Shown here: piece after piece, positions 24,824-33,471 of the stretch
How positions within the stretch are numbered: position 1 is the first letter of the stretch
How the letters are laid out: the number at the start of each line of letters is the position of its first letter
Origin: DAOSWM01 sp035380045
Lineage (GTDB): Bacteria > Bacteroidota > Bacteroidia > Bacteroidales > Tenuifilaceae
Assembly (NCBI GenBank): GCA_035380045.1
Contig: DAOSWM010000023.1
Span: 1-41,465 of the forward strand
Direction of reading: 5' to 3'
DNA: 41,465 nt
The notes under the pieces: generated by a model
What the model saw: the letters and a program-made list of their open reading frames with translations, nothing else
What the model was told of the DNA's origin: nothing
Databases searched by the model: none
Position numbers and translations under genes: made by a program

Positions 24824-24852
24824 GGGCTAGCTAACGGGTTAGCCCTTTTTTT
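24824..24852 (+). terminator. Rho-independent terminator after ferritin
   Basis: GGGCTA (24824-24829) pairs with TAGCCC (24840-24845) around a 10-base loop, followed by seven T's. It overlaps the very end of the convergent LytTR gene. Confidence 0.8.
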
Positions 24853-25606
24853 ATTTGTTTAACCACTGCTTGAATCCAGCAGCACGTTCCGTGCTAACTA
24901 TTGCGTCAACATCGGGTTTGGGAGTTAGCTCGAGTTTCACCCTCGATTTTGAGTAGAAATGCATGGAGCTTATGCTGCTGATGCTTACAACAAACTTCCG
25001 GTTTATGCGGTAGAAAGTATTCGGATTCACTACTCCTTCGAGCTTCTCAAGCGTGTAATCAATTGCGTAACTTGAACCCTGATGTGTAACCAGAAAAACC
25101 GATTTCTCCTGCGCAGTAAAGTAAGCAATGTCGTTACAATCAATCGATTTTAGCTTGTCGGCATACGACACGATAAAGCGTTGCTGGTATTGTGGTTCAT
25201 GCTGCTTCTTAATCTCGTTAACAAGCATGGAGAAGTCGATGGGTTTGCGTTGGCTTTCCTTAAACTTGGTTATGCTGAACTGAAGCTCCTCTTTCTTTAT
25301 GGGTTTTAGGAGGTAATCGATGCTGTTTAGTTTGAACGCCTGGATTGCATACTGATCGTAAGCCGTTGTGAAAATAATTGGGCACTTAACCGAGATACGC
25401 TCGAAGATTCTGAAACTGGAACCATCGGCCAAATGGATGTCGAGAAACATCAAGTCTGGCTCTGCATTCTGGCTAAGCCAGCTTACGGTTGACTCAATGC
25501 TGTCGGTAATTTTCAGTATTTCAATATCACTGTCTACCTCTCTAATCATTTTTACCAGGCGGTTTGCAGCAGCAACTTCATCCTCAACTACAAGCGTTCT
25601 AATCAT
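24851..25606 (-). CDS. LytTR-family response regulator
   Basis: 251 residues. The receiver (about 1-120) has acidic E8/D9 and phospho-acceptor D56 in LMFLDIHLADG, then Thr in IIFTTAYDQYAIQAF and Lys in YLLKPIKKEE. The C-terminal LytTR DNA-binding domain (about 150-250) reads RFIVSYADKLKSIDCNDIAY, the usual FYRINRKFVVSISSI and KLELTPKPD. Its start overlaps the end of the sensor kinase gene by 4 bases. It is probably controlled by that kinase and directs transcription of its own operon or other surface genes; the target is unknown. Confidence 0.94.
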   Translation of the reverse strand: MIRTLVVEDEVAAANRLVKMIREVDSDIEILKITDSIESTVSWLSQNAEPDLMFLDIHLADGSSFRIFERISVKCPIIFTTAYDQYAIQAFKLNSIDYLLKPIKKEELQFSITKFKESQRKPIDFSMLVNEIKKQHEPQYQQRFIVSYADKLKSIDCNDIAYFTAQEKSVFLVTHQGSSYAIDYTLEKLEGVVNPNTFYRINRKFVVSISSISSMHFYSKSRVKLELTPKPDVDAIVSTERAAGFKQWLNK

Positions 25607-26646
25607 GGTTGTAAGTTTAGAATTGGTACTTTCACCGTAAAGGTAGCATTGTTTTGTTCAACCTCAATTTCTTTTCCGCTCAGGTAGCGATAACGGTTGG
25701 CAATATTTTGCAGTCCCATACGATTTGAGTCAACACTCGACTCGCGACGCTGAAAGTTGTTCTCAACTATCAGGTAGTTGTTGTTATTGTGAATAGTAAT
25801 TTGTAGTGGCTTGTCGGTAGAAATTATGTTATGCTTAATGGCATTTTCAAACAGCATTTGAATGGTAAGGGGAGCCACAACGCTGTTTAATGCTTCGTTC
25901 GAAATGTTTACCTTCAAGTTCAAGTTATCGCCGTACCGTTTTTTTTGAAGGAAGTAGTAGTCCTCAATCAGCTTCAACTCCTCGTCCAAAGGAATTATAT
26001 CCTTGTCTTTTAGGTTAAGTATATAACGGAAGTAATCGGCAGTTCGCTGAACGAACTCAACGGCACTCTTGGGATCCTCCTCAATTTGGTTTGCCAGCGT
26101 ATTCAGGTTGTTGAACAGGAAATGTGGGCTAATTTGGTTTTTAAGGGTTTCGTATTGGCTCTGAATGTTTTCCTTTTCCAGCTTCTCGCTAAGCACCAAC
26201 GTTTTTTTCCACTGAATAAAAAAGAAGTAGCCCTCGTGTAACGATGTAATAAAGAAGGTTATTATAAGTGTGAAGAAGATGTTTACTCCTAGGTCTTCGT
26301 ATTCAAGTGCTTCGGGATGAAATACGAACCAAAAACCAGTTAGAACCAATCCTGCCAGCGCTGTGTAAACCAGTATTGCCAGCACTTCAATTATCAAATG
26401 CTTAACAGGATTGCGTTCCCAAGGGTACTTATTCCAAAGGAAGATTACAATATTTCGAACCCCGAGCCACATTATTACGGTTGACGACAGGGAACTCGCA
26501 ATGCTTACCAGCACCTGTTGGGTTTCGCCCTTTAGCATCTCCTTCCCAAGCAAAAGGAGCGCAATAATTGCAACAATAGGAATCCCGAAAAACAGGATTA
26601 ACCTGTCGTTCATTTTACTTCTTCCGGATTTCGCTTTTGTTTGCAT
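25603..26646 (-). CDS. LytS/YehU-type sensor histidine kinase
   Basis: 347 residues. Four hydrophobic helices in the first 150 residues (IPIVAIIALLLLG, VSIASSLSSTVIMWLGV, LAILVYTALAGLVLTGFWFV, IFFTLIITFFITSLHEGYFF) are followed by a coiled segment and the His_kinase block LKNQISPHFLFNNLNTLANQ (acceptor His near 174). The ATPase domain follows (VAPLTIQMLFENAIKHNI as N box, NRMGLQNIANRY as the Gly-containing segment). Residue 12 (ATG 26613) is an alternative start. It is cotranscribed with the response regulator (4-base overlap) and lies 6 bases after the flavodoxin-like gene. Confidence 0.94.
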   Translation of the reverse strand: MQTKAKSGRSKMNDRLILFFGIPIVAIIALLLLGKEMLKGETQQVLVSIASSLSSTVIMWLGVRNIVIFLWNKYPWERNPVKHLIIEVLAILVYTALAGLVLTGFWFVFHPEALEYEDLGVNIFFTLIITFFITSLHEGYFFFIQWKKTLVLSEKLEKENIQSQYETLKNQISPHFLFNNLNTLANQIEEDPKSAVEFVQRTADYFRYILNLKDKDIIPLDEELKLIEDYYFLQKKRYGDNLNLKVNISNEALNSVVAPLTIQMLFENAIKHNIISTDKPLQITIHNNNNYLIVENNFQRRESSVDSNRMGLQNIANRYRYLSGKEIEVEQNNATFTVKVPILNLQP

Positions 26647-26652
26647 TGTTTT

Positions 26653-27312
26653 CTAGGCGTAGGGTTTGGCAAATCGATTTTCGAACGCGTTATTTTTCTT
26701 AAGGTTACTGTTCCAGTAAAAGTTGGTTAACCCCAATAGTCCGCCAAATTTAATAAACAGTATTCGGCCAGCAGAAAGTTTGTAGGGTTTTTTAAGTTCA
26801 TCAATAATTTTCTGTGAGAATTCTCCCGTTTCGGCGAAGTGACTCCCCAGCTCGGTAAAGTTTAGAAAAAGTTTTTTAGTCATCATAGGGGGCATAATCT
26901 GAATGCCTTCAACTCCACCTTTTATAACCGTACCAAGGTAGTCCCATTTTTGGCGTTCCGCCAGTTTTTTCAGGTAGCGTTCAACGGAAACCGATTGTAT
27001 TGCCTCAGGAAAACCCGATTGAACTATAAAGCCAACTCGCTTGCCCGATTGGGCTTCTTGCTCCGAAATGTGTTCAATAAACTCTTTTACAATACCCGGC
27101 ATGCAGTCTGTGTATAGTGGAAAAATTATTAAAACTGTTTCAGCATCTTTGAATGCTTTCACGTGTTCATCCAGGTGTTTTGTATTTGCCAAAAAGTATG
27201 TTGAAACTTCGGCAGTTGAAACCTTGAAGAAACCCTCCAAAAATTTCTCCATCAATATTTTGGAGTTGCTTTTCTTGTTCCTTGGTGAACCGTTGAATAT
27301 TGCAAGATTCAT
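26653..27312 (-). CDS. NAD(P)H-dependent / flavodoxin-fold oxidoreductase
   Basis: 219 residues. The N-terminal IFNGSPRNKKSNSKILMEKF is the FMN-phosphate loop of flavodoxin-like reductases; VLIIFPLYTDCMPGIVKEFI is the second FMN-contact segment. The C-terminal 60 residues are basic and less typical (KKPYKLSAGRILFIKFGGLL), perhaps membrane-associated. There is no iron-sulfur cysteine cluster. It is third in the minus-strand operon after the TonB receptor and a second flavodoxin-like gene, and precedes the sensor kinase. The substrate is unknown. Confidence 0.8.
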   Translation of the reverse strand: MNLAIFNGSPRNKKSNSKILMEKFLEGFFKVSTAEVSTYFLANTKHLDEHVKAFKDAETVLIIFPLYTDCMPGIVKEFIEHISEQEAQSGKRVGFIVQSGFPEAIQSVSVERYLKKLAERQKWDYLGTVIKGGVEGIQIMPPMMTKKLFLNFTELGSHFAETGEFSQKIIDELKKPYKLSAGRILFIKFGGLLGLTNFYWNSNLKKNNAFENRFAKPYA

Positions 27313-27340
27313 TTCGGTAAATTTTTGAAACTAGTTAAAT

Positions 27341-28047
27341 TCAATTTTGATAGACAGCATTGGATAGCTCAAAATCCAGAACATTAACTTCATCTATAAA
27401 TTTTATAAATCGTTGTTTACTGTGGAAGTTAATGGCAAGCCGGTCGTAAATATCTTTTACAATTTGTAAATCTTCACTATCGGTATCTTGCTCCTTTTCA
27501 ANNNNNNNNNNNNNNNNNNNNNNNNNNNNNNNNNNNNNNNNNNNNNNNNNNNNNNNNNNNNNNNNNNNNNNNNNNNNNNNNNNNNNNNNNNNNNNNNNNN
27601 NTAAATATCTTTTACAATTTGTAAATCTTCACTATCGGTATCTTGCTCCTTTTCAACAATAACTCCAAATTCTGGATATCGCTCATACCTTTTCTTATGG
27701 TGCGATTCACCATTGATAAGTTGTATGTAAGGGTGAAGCAGCACAATTAACCGATCCTGAACCTTTTTTAGGGCTGATGAGGTAAACCCGGCAACCAGAG
27801 GCGATGCAAAGATGAGAAAGTCGGAACTTATTACCGAACGGAATATTTCATCCGCACCATCCTTTATGGCGCATTCACCTGGCGTTTTCCACCAGCAACT
27901 CCAGCATCCGGTGCAGTAGCGGAGGTTCATCTTTGAAAGGTTAAATAGGTGAACCTGATGGTGTTCGCTAAGTTCTCCGGTAAGCGAATTGATTTTTCCT
28001 GAGAACGAACCGCTTTTATTATCGCCGTTTAGGATTGTAATCGTCAT
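27341..28047 (-). CDS. Flavodoxin-family protein with Cys-rich motif, interrupted by a spurious assembly gap
   Basis: The N-terminal part (MTITILNGDNKSGSFSGKIN, LRYCTGCWSCWWKTPGECAI, FASPLVAGFTSSALKKVQDR) is a flavodoxin/iron-sulfur-flavoprotein type with the family C-x2-C-x2-C motif plus a fourth Cys. The frame enters 100 N's at 27601 and appears to end wrongly at 27457. The 55 bases on either side of the gap are identical, so removing the N's and one copy gives a single frame. The protein then continues KDIYDRLAINFHSKQ and ends ELSNAVYQN with a stop at 27341-27343, 183 residues in all. It is the second gene of the TonB-receptor operon and probably a small FMN reductase. Confidence 0.8.
27447..27656. 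repeat. Exact 55-base duplication flanking the gap (contig-end overlap)
   Basis: Bases 27447-27501 and 27602-27656 are identical over all 55 bases, beginning TAAATATCTTTTACAATTTG. One copy ends at the last base before the N's, the other begins at the first base after them. This is the signature of two contigs sharing an end that was not merged. Confidence 0.9.
27502..27601. other. Assembly gap of 100 N
   Basis: Exactly 100 N's, the conventional length for a gap of unknown size. Given the identical flanks, no sequence is probably missing here. Confidence 0.95.
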
Positions 28048-28058
28048 TCTATTCGGTT

Positions 28059-30440
28059 TTAAAAAATTATTCTGTACTGTGGAATTGCCATCATGCTGGT
28101 TTGGTACACGTATTCGGCTTCACCAGTATACTTGTTAAAGCTTTCGCTCTGTACATTGTTCATGTTGAGTAGGTTGGTAATTTCAATGCCCCACTCCTGG
28201 GTAACCCCTCGCTTGTTTGAACGGAACGATATTTTCAGGTCGGTTTTGTTGAAATCGGCAAGCTTTACGCTGAAAGCTTTACTGTAGTCCCACTGCCTTT
28301 CGTATTCCTGGGTTTGTTCGTTTAGAACTGCGGTCCAAGGAGTGGTTCTTTTGCCACCGGCAAACATGGTTTTCAGGTCAATGGAAAGTGACTTTTTCGA
28401 TTTTCCATTCTTCCCAAAGTAAAACTCTTTTCCAATAAGCCCGTTCACAACGTAGTTGTTGTTGAAGGCAGTGTTGAATTCTATTTCGTTGCTTCCGGTA
28501 TACTTCGATTCAAAAAGGGACGCGGTAACAAGGAAGTACAACCCCTTATTCAGGAAACGTTCAAGGGTAAGTTCAATCCCGTAGTTTTCTCCTGCTCCAT
28601 TGTTTGCAAGGTACTCGGGCATCGAGAACTCGAAGCTTGCCCCATTGTTTAGCATGGAGAAAGAGTTGCTGTTAACCGCATCAATAGGTGCATCGAAAAT
28701 GCTTTGGTAGTAGGTTTCAAGTTTTACCCGGGTAAAGCTGTTGATTTTGAAGTCGTAACCAACAACAAAATGTTGACTTTTAGTTAAACCTAAGTCGGTA
28801 TTGGTGCGTGTGTAGGTTCCATCGTCATTTGCCTCATGGAAAAAGTAAACGAAAAGGGGCGAAATTTGGCTATGAAGCCCGTACCCAAAATTTATGGATT
28901 GGTTAGGGGTAACGTTGTACTTAATTCCAAGCCGTGGTTCGAGCGAGCTGCTGTTGTTGTAGGTGAAGTGGTTGTAGTGAACGCCAGTGTTGAGGGTCCA
29001 ACTGTCGGAAGGACGAAATTGCCACTGAATGTATGGCTCAATGAGCCAAGTGGTTCCATTGTAGTCGATCTGGCTTCGGTACTCCTCAAACTCTTTCCGC
29101 CAAACCTTATCCTTGAAGTTTGTTAGAAGCATTTTTGAGGTTACTCCGCCTTTCAGAGTATGCTTCGAGTTAAACCTGTGGTTAACAACTGCTGAGCCCG
29201 AAATTCTATTGTCAATCATGTTCGTTTCGTAGAAACGAAATTTTTCCATTTCAAGGCTTAGCGTATCAAGTTCGGTGTACATGTCTTGTCCCATGGCAGC
29301 CAAAGTAACCTTCAGGTAGGTATTCGTATTGAATGTGTAGTGTGAGGTTAAACCAACTACTCCCATATCGGTTCCGTTGGTTATGTCCATACCCTCGCTA
29401 GTGTAGAAGTTCACCTCATCGGGATCCTTCTCACTGTCCCAAATTTGGATATCACTCAAACCTCCCAGTCCGAATATGGAAATGTGACCCAGCGGTGTGC
29501 TGGGGAAGTTCACTTTAAAGGAAAGGTCCTGGTAGTAGGGTACGCCTACAGTTCCAAAATCCATTCCTATTGCAGAAAAAACACCCATGGTTGAGTACCG
29601 GTAGTTTATAAGAAACGATGAGCCATTTGCCCGGCTAATTGGGCCTTCGGCGCCAAGTTCAAACCCGTTAAAACCAATTTGACCCAGGAATTCGAACTGC
29701 TCGTTGTTGCCGTTTCGCATCCTCAAATCGAACACTCCGGAAATTGCGTTTCCGTACTCAGCGGGAAAAGCGCTGGTATAAAAGTCGGAGTTTTCGAGTA
29801 GGGTATTGTTTAGCATGCTTACCGGCCCGCCAGTGGTTCCGCTCATTCCCCAGTGGTTTGGGTTCGGAATGTCAACTCCTTCTAACCTCCAAAGTAGTCC
29901 CATAGGTGAGTTGCCCCTGATGATAATATCATTACGGGCATCATCAACTCCAACAACTCCGGCGTAATTTGCGGCCATACGGGCTGGATCGTTGCGGCTT
30001 CCTGCGTAGCGTTCTGTTTCTTCAACGGTAAATCCGCGTGCGCTTACGGTTGCCATTCGGTTTAGCGTGGTTGTTTTGTCGGTTGTGTGGGTAATCACAA
30101 CCTCCTCAACAGCCATTACCATTTCTTCCATGTAAACATTCAAAACTAGCTCCTTCCCAGCTTGTAGATTGAGGTTGTTCAGAACTACGTCATTGTAACC
30201 AACATATTTTATTACAAGGCTAACCCTTCCTATCTCAACATCCTCGAAACGGAAGTTCCCGTTCTCGTCGGTAGAAGTGCCCTTTACTGGGTCAAGGTGA
30301 GTGAGTATTACATTTGCGCCGGGCAGGGTTACCTTTGTTTGCTTGTCGATGACTGTACCCCTAATTGTTTGTGTAACAACTTGGGCCCACAAGAAGCCTG
30401 TACATAAAATGAAGGCGATGGTAATTGCAAACTTTTTCAT
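28059..30440 (-). CDS. TonB-dependent outer-membrane receptor
   Basis: 793 residues from ATG 30440, where a signal peptide begins (MKKFAITIAFILCTGFLWAQ). The longer frame from 30527 adds 29 residues ahead of the signal peptide and crosses the likely promoter. A carboxypeptidase-like regulatory domain follows (about 24-112; IRGTVIDKQTKVTLPGANVI, GYNDVVL). A plug domain is at about 125-230 (NDIIIRGNSPMGLLWRLEGV) and a 22-strand-type barrel runs to the end, with final residues YRIIF. The receptor imports a substrate using TonB energy. No SusD partner is present, so a glycan system is unlikely; iron chelate or peptide uptake are possibilities. It is the first gene of an operon with two flavoproteins and LytS/LytTR. 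Confidence 0.92.
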   Translation of the reverse strand: MKKFAITIAFILCTGFLWAQVVTQTIRGTVIDKQTKVTLPGANVILTHLDPVKGTSTDENGNFRFEDVEIGRVSLVIKYVGYNDVVLNNLNLQAGKELVLNVYMEEMVMAVEEVVITHTTDKTTTLNRMATVSARGFTVEETERYAGSRNDPARMAANYAGVVGVDDARNDIIIRGNSPMGLLWRLEGVDIPNPNHWGMSGTTGGPVSMLNNTLLENSDFYTSAFPAEYGNAISGVFDLRMRNGNNEQFEFLGQIGFNGFELGAEGPISRANGSSFLINYRYSTMGVFSAIGMDFGTVGVPYYQDLSFKVNFPSTPLGHISIFGLGGLSDIQIWDSEKDPDEVNFYTSEGMDITNGTDMGVVGLTSHYTFNTNTYLKVTLAAMGQDMYTELDTLSLEMEKFRFYETNMIDNRISGSAVVNHRFNSKHTLKGGVTSKMLLTNFKDKVWRKEFEEYRSQIDYNGTTWLIEPYIQWQFRPSDSWTLNTGVHYNHFTYNNSSSLEPRLGIKYNVTPNQSINFGYGLHSQISPLFVYFFHEANDDGTYTRTNTDLGLTKSQHFVVGYDFKINSFTRVKLETYYQSIFDAPIDAVNSNSFSMLNNGASFEFSMPEYLANNGAGENYGIELTLERFLNKGLYFLVTASLFESKYTGSNEIEFNTAFNNNYVVNGLIGKEFYFGKNGKSKKSLSIDLKTMFAGGKRTTPWTAVLNEQTQEYERQWDYSKAFSVKLADFNKTDLKISFRSNKRGVTQEWGIEITNLLNMNNVQSESFNKYTGEAEYVYQTSMMAIPQYRIIF

Positions 30441-30472
30441 GGTTTTTTCTGTTAATCGTTTGAAATCAGTAA

Positions 30473-30480
30473 CAAAAGTA
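30473..30480 (-). promoter_or_regulatory. Candidate -7 box for the TonB-receptor operon
   Basis: On the minus strand TACTTTTG, matching TAnnTTTG, 32 bases before the ATG at 30440. The -33 element is not convincing (a TTTG lies only 13 bases away). Confidence 0.35.
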
Positions 30481-30587
30481 CTTCGTTTATTTTCAAATCG
30501 TATACCAATTCCGATGAGTAGGGACATTCAACGGATGAATTGGGATAAATATAGTATAGAATAGGAAATATATGTGATGAAATGGAT

Positions 30588-31673
30588 TTACTTGTATAAA
30601 CATCCTCCAACTGAATCGGTATTAGCACCGGTAACAGACGACAGACAGTTAGGGATATTAAGCAAATAAAGTACAGCCAGAAATCCAAAAACTATTGCTT
30701 CCTTAAAGTCTATAATTTCAGCTTCAGGAATAATTATTTTATTACTAGTTTTCTGTTTAATACAATCGATAAGAAATTCATTCTTGGAGCCACCTCCTGT
30801 GGCAAGAACGGTCGCATCACTTCTAAAATTAAGAACATTGGCAACCTGAAAGGCAATATGTTCGTAGCAGGTTCTCAGCTTATCGAAATTTGAAATGTTA
30901 TATCTGTTTAAGACAGTTAGAAAGGTTGACTCGAACCATTCCCTGCCCAACGATTTTGGCCCTTGCTGGCCATAGAATTCAATTCCGTTCAGCTCGTCAA
31001 GTAAGCTGGAATTTATTTTCCCATTTTTACCTAAAACCCCGTTCGTGTCGAACGGAAATTTCTGGATTTGAGACAAATGGTTTAGAGCCATGTTGGCAGG
31101 ACAGATATCGTAGGCAACCCTTTTACTTTTGTCTTTGAACGAAATGTTGGCGATTCCCCCAATATTTAGGCAAAAGTCGTACTGCGAAAAAAGCAACTCA
31201 TCGCCAATGGGGACGAGGGGCGCTCCTTGTCCGTTCCGGGCAATATCGCCTGTACGAAAATTGCTAACGCAAGGTATACCTGTTACGGCTGCAATGTGGG
31301 CACCATTTCCAATTTGAGTTGAGATTCCTTTTTGCGGGTTATGAAAAACAGTATGACCATGGTTGCCTATTACATCTATTTTACAATCTGAATTGCTTAC
31401 GAAATCATTTATCTTTTCCCCAATCCATTTTCCGTAGGAAGCATCAAACTCCATTAGCTCCCGGCCGTTCAAATTCATTGAATTTGAAAGTGAATCGTGA
31501 ATTTCTCTTTCGTACTGAATTGTGCTAGCCTCAAGTAAATCAAACGACCAACCTCCATCTGCGTAATTATAATGTGCTAAACTTAGGTCGAGACCATCGA
31601 GGGAGGTTCCGGACATTACACCAATCGCCCTGAAGGAGCAGGGCGATTGCATTTTTTTATTATGAGTTTCCAT
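30588..31673 (-). CDS. anmK: Anhydro-N-acetylmuramic acid kinase
   Basis: 361 residues, normal length. The N-terminal GVMSGTSLDGLDLSLAHY is the family ATP-binding signature. Also typical are GNHGHTVFHNP, FRTGDIARNGQGAPLVPIGD, NIGGIANISF, YDICPANMALNHL and VLATGGGSKNEFLI. The enzyme phosphorylates and hydrolyses anhydro-MurNAc to MurNAc-6-phosphate in cell-wall recycling. It lies 3 bases after the stop of the secreted-protein gene, in a minus-strand group with the acyltransferase and the M23 peptidase, so several neighbours deal with the envelope. Confidence 0.96.
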   Translation of the reverse strand: METHNKKMQSPCSFRAIGVMSGTSLDGLDLSLAHYNYADGGWSFDLLEASTIQYEREIHDSLSNSMNLNGRELMEFDASYGKWIGEKINDFVSNSDCKIDVIGNHGHTVFHNPQKGISTQIGNGAHIAAVTGIPCVSNFRTGDIARNGQGAPLVPIGDELLFSQYDFCLNIGGIANISFKDKSKRVAYDICPANMALNHLSQIQKFPFDTNGVLGKNGKINSSLLDELNGIEFYGQQGPKSLGREWFESTFLTVLNRYNISNFDKLRTCYEHIAFQVANVLNFRSDATVLATGGGSKNEFLIDCIKQKTSNKIIIPEAEIIDFKEAIVFGFLAVLYLLNIPNCLSSVTGANTDSVGGCLYK

Positions 31674-31676
31674 TCG

Positions 31677-32384
31677 CTATGCAGGGAACTTTTTAATTAG
31701 TTCGGTTATTGCTTCGTTAATTAACCTGGCCAGATTGTCAATTTCCTCCCTATGGTTGGTATTAACCAAGCCATCGAGAACAGCAGGATCGAAGAGCCAG
31801 GGTTCGGGAGAAACCGAAACTCCGGTTAGCTTCTCGAGCGGAAGAATACCTTTGTTGGAGTAAGAAGTGAAATCGATGGTAACCTGTGGCCTAAAGCCTT
31901 TATTCACGGTACTGTCGCTTTCTGTCTTGAAGGAATCTTTACTTACTATGTTTAACGCTGATAATCCATGCGATTCTGCAACTTCGGGGTCAATGCTTAT
32001 GTCAACCCGCATGTATAATTTTGATGTTCCTCTTCTAATGGCTTTATTTATGCTGGTGTTTGGGTATCCGTACTCATTGTAATCAAATTGTTTTCCGTAT
32101 GTATTTACAGGTAATATGTACATTCCTGTCTCCTGTTCAAGACGTTGTTTAAGAACTACCCACGTATAATCCAGTATTTTTGAAATAATTTTATCTCCCT
32201 TCTTACTGTCAATTTCAGGGAACTGAACAGAAAGTGCATCAAGCTTTTCTCTTACCTGCTCATGAATATTTACGTTAATTGAAATGAGAACGATTTGCTT
32301 GTTTCGGTATAGAACAGCATTTGTATCATTAGGAAAGAGAAGAAGTATTGCTAGAACCCAAAGCACGCCCGACACTTTCTTCAT
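31677..32384 (-). CDS. Secreted protein of unknown function
   Basis: 235 residues from ATG 32384, where a signal peptide begins (KKVSGVLWVLAILLLFPNDT, cleavage likely after TNA near 25). The longer frame from 32423 would place the start inside the -7 box, so 32384 is preferred. The mature protein is soluble, of mixed helix/strand character, with no metal or catalytic motif recognised; segments such as KLYMRVDISIDPEVA and FRPQVTIDFTSYSNKGILPL are beta-rich. It ends with an amphipathic helix. It is directly upstream of anmK (3 bases). The function is unknown. Confidence 0.7.
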   Translation of the reverse strand: MKKVSGVLWVLAILLLFPNDTNAVLYRNKQIVLISINVNIHEQVREKLDALSVQFPEIDSKKGDKIISKILDYTWVVLKQRLEQETGMYILPVNTYGKQFDYNEYGYPNTSINKAIRRGTSKLYMRVDISIDPEVAESHGLSALNIVSKDSFKTESDSTVNKGFRPQVTIDFTSYSNKGILPLEKLTGVSVSPEPWLFDPAVLDGLVNTNHREEIDNLARLINEAITELIKKFPA

Positions 32385-32420
32385 AATTATTGATTTAAAA
32401 TGGTTTAGTGGTTTTTTTTG

Positions 32421-32452
32421 CAAATTTAGTTTAAATTTTTAGATGTATGAAA
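32421..32452 (-). promoter_or_regulatory. Promoter of the secreted-protein/anmK operon
   Basis: On the minus strand TTTC (32449-32452), 20 bases, then TAAATTTG (32421-32428), a full TAnnTTTG match with exact spacing. Transcription would start about 30 bases before the ATG at 32384. Confidence 0.55.
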
Positions 32453-32536
32453 TTGGTTAAAAAAAGGAGCTTCTTTTTATTTAGTAAAATACTCATAATT
32501 AGGTTTTTAGGTTGTTGATAACTAGTTTTTCACGGC

Positions 32537-33454
32537 TTAAATGGGTTGTTGCTTGTGTTGTGGTTGTGCAACCATGTATTTGGGGCGCTTCCTTTTCCAT
32601 CTTCGGTGGCTCCAAAGCCAATCGGATGGATTTGTTTTAATGGTACTCTCAAGTTGGTTCATGTATAACCTGGTAACCTCTCCAAGTTTTAAGGTTCGGG
32701 GGCTTTCTTCCAGTTTTGTAAAACACACTGCGTAGTATCCTCTTTTATAGCGTTGTATGTCGATAAAAATGAGCGGGTAGTTATACAAGTGCGAGTACTT
32801 TTCGGGACCATGTAAGCAGGGTGTGTCCTGGTTAAAAAAAGTAACCCAGAATGCTTTTTCTAAATCAGATGGCGATTGGTCAGCAACTAAAATGTATAGG
32901 TACGGTTTGTCCATTTTTTCTTCGAAAAATTCTTCGGTATTTTCAATGGACACAAGTTCTGTCCCAAATCGCTCCCGGTTCCTTTTAAATAGAAAGTTAA
33001 TTAGCTTGTTCTGGATAGGTTTATAAAAAGCGGCAACATTGTGCTTTAGCTGGATTTTCCCCGATAGGGCACCCCATTCCCAGTTGCTTAAGTGTCCGGT
33101 TAAGCCTATTACGCTAACACCTTTATCAAAGTATTCGTTAACTACTTCGGGGTTTGTAATATAGTACCTTTTTTTAATCGTTTTTTTCGTAAGGAAGAAG
33201 CCTTTCAACGACTCTATGGCCGTGTCGGCCAGGTTTCGGTAGAATGCTTTTTCAATTTCAATTATTTCTACTTTCGATTTCTCGGGTAACGAACGTACCA
33301 GGTTCCTTCGTACAACCTTTATCCTGTATTGAACAACGTTGCGAAGCATAAACGCCGCGAAGTTGCTAAACCAGTATAAAACTCTGAATGGCATGAGTGC
33401 TATTAGTAAAACCGCAGTTTGGAAAAGAATGTAATAAATAAAATTGCTTATCAT
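32537..33454 (-). CDS. LpxL/HtrB-like lysophospholipid acyltransferase
   Basis: 305 residues of the lipid A acyltransferase family. An N-terminal membrane helix (about 4-25) is followed by the catalytic H-x4-E motif in GLTGHLSNWEWGAL near residue 121. Further family segments are LINFLFKRNRERFG, ILVADQSPSDLE and a C-terminal WLWSHRRWKRKRP, the usual substrate-end motif. It acts at the inner face of the inner membrane, adding a secondary acyl chain to lipid A precursor or a related lipid. It starts 17 bases after the M23 peptidase gene. A 112-base gap separates it from the next gene. Confidence 0.92.
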   Translation of the reverse strand: MISNFIYYILFQTAVLLIALMPFRVLYWFSNFAAFMLRNVVQYRIKVVRRNLVRSLPEKSKVEIIEIEKAFYRNLADTAIESLKGFFLTKKTIKKRYYITNPEVVNEYFDKGVSVIGLTGHLSNWEWGALSGKIQLKHNVAAFYKPIQNKLINFLFKRNRERFGTELVSIENTEEFFEEKMDKPYLYILVADQSPSDLEKAFWVTFFNQDTPCLHGPEKYSHLYNYPLIFIDIQRYKRGYYAVCFTKLEESPRTLKLGEVTRLYMNQLESTIKTNPSDWLWSHRRWKRKRPKYMVAQPQHKQQPI

Positions 33455-33471
33455 TCTATTTTTCTTGAAAT

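Noticed and set aside
27457..27501. Apparent C-terminus LKRSKIPIVKIYKL of the flavodoxin-like gene
   Set aside because: It arises from the 100-N gap shifting the frame. The collapsed sequence gives a different, in-frame end.
30441..30527. Longer N-terminus of the TonB receptor starting at 30527
   Set aside because: It places 29 residues before a clear signal peptide and runs through the promoter-like box.
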